Positions 6,681 through 8,584 of a stretch of 8,584 bases of DNA are shown one piece after another (the first letter of the stretch is position 1; each line of letters opens with the position of its first letter). Below the pieces are notes generated by a model. That model had not been told where the DNA came from and did no database searches. It saw nothing but the letters and a program-made list of their open reading frames with translations. The translations under genes were made by a program, and so were the position numbers. This DNA comes from XYA12-FULL-58-9 sp001798605 (lineage in GTDB: Bacteria > Myxococcota > XYA12-FULL-58-9), in the NCBI GenBank assembly GCA_036736205.1, contig DAINMX010000269.1, positions 1-8,584 of the forward strand. Direction: 5' to 3'.

Positions 6681-7874
6681 ATGCGCTTCTTTGGCTGGCA
6701 GTTGGCCATTGCCATCGCGATAGGCTCGTTTTCCGCGCAACTCCGTGCCCAAGACGTGGTGGGCCAGTGGGCCTACCGTAGGTTGAGCAAAGCTCACGAG
6801 GCGTTGCAGGAAAACCAAATCCCCGAAGCGCTCGCGCACATGGACGAGATGAAAGGGCGCAAGCACCTCAACGACCACGAACGCGCGCTCATGTGGCAGA
6901 CCTACGGGTTCATCTATTCGGGACAGGAACGTTTCAAAGAGGCAGCAGCCGCATTTGAGAGCTGTCTTGCGCTTGGCGCCCTACCGGAGGAAGCCCAGCT
7001 CAACACCCAATACAACCTGGGCCAGCTCTACCTGAGCATCGGCAAATACCAGAAGGCCACCGTCACGCTGGAGGGGTGGTTTGAGAAGGCAAACAACCCA
7101 GCGCCCAGGGCGCTTTTTGTCATCGCCATGGCATACGCTCAGGACAAGCAATTCAAAAAAGGGCTCTATTACGCACAACAGGCCGTGGCACAGGTTGAAA
7201 AGCCCGACGAATCTTGGTTGCAGCTCGCCCTCTCTTTGTGCTTGGAGCTCGAAGACTTCGCGCAGGGTGAAGTGCTGCTCAAACGCCTCATCGAGCGCAT
7301 GCCGAGCAGCAAAAACTACTGGCTACAATTGTCTGCCGTCTACAATGAGCTCGACGATGAGCATCGCGCTCTTGCGGTGATGGAGCTCGCCCACCGTCAA
7401 GGATTTCTCACCCAGGCCGCAGATGTACTCCATCTCGCGCAATTGTACCTGCAACAAGGCGTGCCCATGCAGGGTGCCAAGCTGATCGAGGGTGGTCTGC
7501 ATAACGGGTCGCTCACCAAGAGCCACAAAGTCATGCGCATCTACGCGACTTGTCTGATTCAGGGGCGCGACTTGGAGAGAGCCTTGGAGCCACTCGCGTA
7601 TGCCGCGAGTCTCGACGAGGATGGGGACCTCGACATTCAACTCGCACAGTTGCACATGGCTCGACAGGCATGGGATCAGGCCGCTGTTGCCATCGAGGCT
7701 GGTCTTGCCAAAGCCAAGCTCACAGACGAGCCACACGCTCATCTACTCCTCGGCATTGCCCAGTATTCAGCTGGCAGAAAGGCGGCGGCGCGACGGGCAT
7801 TCGAGCAGGCCACCCGCTTCCAATCCACCCAGAAGGCCGCCACGCAATGGCTGCGTTCACTCGAGAACAGATAG
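6681..7874 (+). CDS. Exported tetratricopeptide-repeat protein closing the TonB operon
   Basis: A 397-residue protein with a signal peptide (MRFFGWQLAIAIAIGSFSAQ, cleavage near LRA-QD). The rest is alpha-helical, with degenerate TPR repeats. Clear units include WQTYGFIYSGQERFKEAAAA, TQYNLGQLYLSIGKYQKATV, ALFVIAMAYAQDKQFKKG, and the last one HLLLGIAQYSAGRKAAARRA. GAGGAG at 6669-6674 overlaps the tonB end six bases before the ATG. TPR proteins occur at the same position after tonB2 in Vibrio clusters. TPRs mediate protein-protein contacts, so a periplasmic scaffold for TonB, the long ExbB or DUF3450 is plausible, but no client can be read from the sequence. Confidence 0.93.
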   Translation: MRFFGWQLAIAIAIGSFSAQLRAQDVVGQWAYRRLSKAHEALQENQIPEALAHMDEMKGRKHLNDHERALMWQTYGFIYSGQERFKEAAAAFESCLALGALPEEAQLNTQYNLGQLYLSIGKYQKATVTLEGWFEKANNPAPRALFVIAMAYAQDKQFKKGLYYAQQAVAQVEKPDESWLQLALSLCLELEDFAQGEVLLKRLIERMPSSKNYWLQLSAVYNELDDEHRALAVMELAHRQGFLTQAADVLHLAQLYLQQGVPMQGAKLIEGGLHNGSLTKSHKVMRIYATCLIQGRDLERALEPLAYAASLDEDGDLDIQLAQLHMARQAWDQAAVAIEAGLAKAKLTDEPHAHLLLGIAQYSAGRKAAARRAFEQATRFQSTQKAATQWLRSLENR

Positions 7875-8000
7875 CCCCGACCGCAGACGGCCCTGCGCAA
7901 CTTCTCCTTGCCCGTCCATCTCGGACCGGGGTAGGTTGCGGCCGATTGCAATGGTTCTTTGGGGGGTACCTACGGATTGCGAACATTTGGGAGGCAAAAC
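7875..8000 (+). other. 126-bp gap between TonB operon and receptor; no convincing terminator
   Basis: The only hairpin close to the end of the TPR gene is CGCAG/CTGCG (7882-7897, 6-nt loop), and it is not followed by a T-run, so it is not a good intrinsic terminator. TTGCCC at 7908-7913 has no good -10 partner. The receptor could be transcribed by read-through from the operon or from a promoter I cannot recognise. Confidence 0.5.
7990..7994 (+). promoter_or_regulatory. Shine-Dalgarno of the TonB-dependent receptor
   Basis: GGAGG followed by six bases and ATG at 8001; it fixes the receptor start and hence the extent of its signal peptide. Confidence 0.75.
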
Positions 8001-8584
8001 ATGCTTACTAAGAGTGGCGTATGGGTGTTTGGGGTGGCGTGCGTCGTGTTAGCGAGGCCGGTGAGTGCGCAAGTCGAAGAGGGTGCTGAGGAGGCAGCCC
8101 CGACCGCCACGGATGAGGAGACAGCAGCCACCGCCGAGGGTGAGCCGGGAGAACCAGCCGCCGAGCCCCAACCGACGCCCGCTGACGCGACTACCGGGGA
8201 TGACGACCCACTGAAAGGTTTGGAGGAGATCATCATCACCGGCACGCGCATCAAGCGCAAGTCGCTGGCCACTGCAGCACCGGTCACCGTGTTGACCAGA
8301 GATGACCTTCTGAGCGCTGGCATGATGTCGGTCGGTGAGATTCTGCAGAACCTGCCGGCCAACGCCAACGCGATCAACGTGCAGTTCAACAATGGCGGTG
8401 ACGGAACGACCAACGTGGACTTGCGTGGTCTTGGTGCCTTCCGCACTCTCGTTCTCTTGAACGGGCGCCGTCACGTCGCCGGCGGCAGTGGTGCCGATTC
8501 TTCGGTCGACCTCAACGCCATTCCGATCGCGATCATTGAGCGTGTCGAGGTGCTCAAGGACGGTGCCTCCGCAATCTACGGCTC
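8001..8584 (+). CDS. TonB-dependent outer-membrane receptor, N-terminal part (cut by window edge)
   Basis: 194 codons are visible and the frame is open at the right edge. A signal peptide spans residues 1-23 (cleavage near VSA-Q). Residues 25-70 form a low-complexity Glu/Asp/Pro/Ala/Thr stretch with no Lys or Arg between R19 and K72. A TonB-box-like segment EEIIITGTRI (75-84) follows. The plug domain then shows APVTVLTRDDL, VGEILQNLPA, VDLRGLGAFRTLVLLNGRR, DLNAIPIAIIERVEVLKDG and ASAIYGS, the standard plug signature. The beta-barrel lies beyond the window, so the substrate (siderophore, vitamin B12, glycan, other) cannot be inferred. It is co-directional with and 126 bp downstream of the TonB operon, so it is probably served by that motor. 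Confidence 0.96.
   Translation, partial: MLTKSGVWVFGVACVVLARPVSAQVEEGAEEAAPTATDEETAATAEGEPGEPAAEPQPTPADATTGDDDPLKGLEEIIITGTRIKRKSLATAAPVTVLTRDDLLSAGMMSVGEILQNLPANANAINVQFNNGGDGTTNVDLRGLGAFRTLVLLNGRRHVAGGSGADSSVDLNAIPIAIIERVEVLKDGASAIYG

Noticed and set aside
7882..7897. Intrinsic terminator after the TPR gene
   Set aside because: The five-bp stem CGCAG/CTGCG has no following T-run, so it is not supported as a terminator.
7931..7973. Riboswitch or structured leader ahead of the receptor
   Set aside because: GTAGGT (7931-7936) can pair with ACCTAC (7968-7973), but the interior has only a 3-bp helix. The 126-bp gap lacks the conserved elements of a cobalamin riboswitch.

Overview
The window is moderately GC-rich, tightly packed bacterial DNA from a Gram-negative, outer-membrane organism. 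It encodes a complete TonB energy-transduction operon, periplasmic proteins with signal peptides, and the start of a TonB-dependent receptor. The combination of a YfiR-type periplasmic protein, a methyl-accepting chemotaxis protein (MCP) and an extended TonB2-type operon fits a myxobacterial/deltaproteobacterial or marine gammaproteobacterial lineage. Myxococcota is my preferred guess, but this is inference; there is no rRNA or other marker gene here.

Left part (1-2766, minus strand): an MCP with one periplasmic sensing domain, a HAMP domain and a long cytoplasmic signalling hairpin is followed on the same strand by a YfiR-like periplasmic protein that runs off the left edge. A 16-bp tandem repeat (525-632) fills most of the gap between them. 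YfiR proteins classically act on a membrane partner with a CHASE8-HAMP layout (YfiN); here the adjacent HAMP protein carries a chemotaxis output instead of a GGDEF domain.

Middle (2761-2989): a divergent intergenic region that should hold the promoters for both the leftward MCP-yfiR pair and the rightward operon.

Right part (2990-7874, plus strand): six genes packed with overlaps or gaps of at most 3 nt: DUF3450 protein, long ExbB with a periplasmic coiled coil (TtpC-like), short ExbB, ExbD, short TonB, and a periplasmic TPR protein. This is the same order as the Vibrio TonB2 clusters. The two ExbB-family proteins and ExbD should form the proton-driven inner-membrane motor. TonB carries the force across the periplasm. 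DUF3450 and TPR are periplasmic accessories of unknown mechanism.

After a 126-bp gap a TonB-dependent receptor begins at 8001 and runs off the right edge. It has a long acidic Pro/Ala-rich extension before its TonB box and is the most obvious client of the motor. Everything larger than the short gaps is explained by these nine genes. The two edge genes (1-493 minus, 8001-8584 plus) are incomplete.
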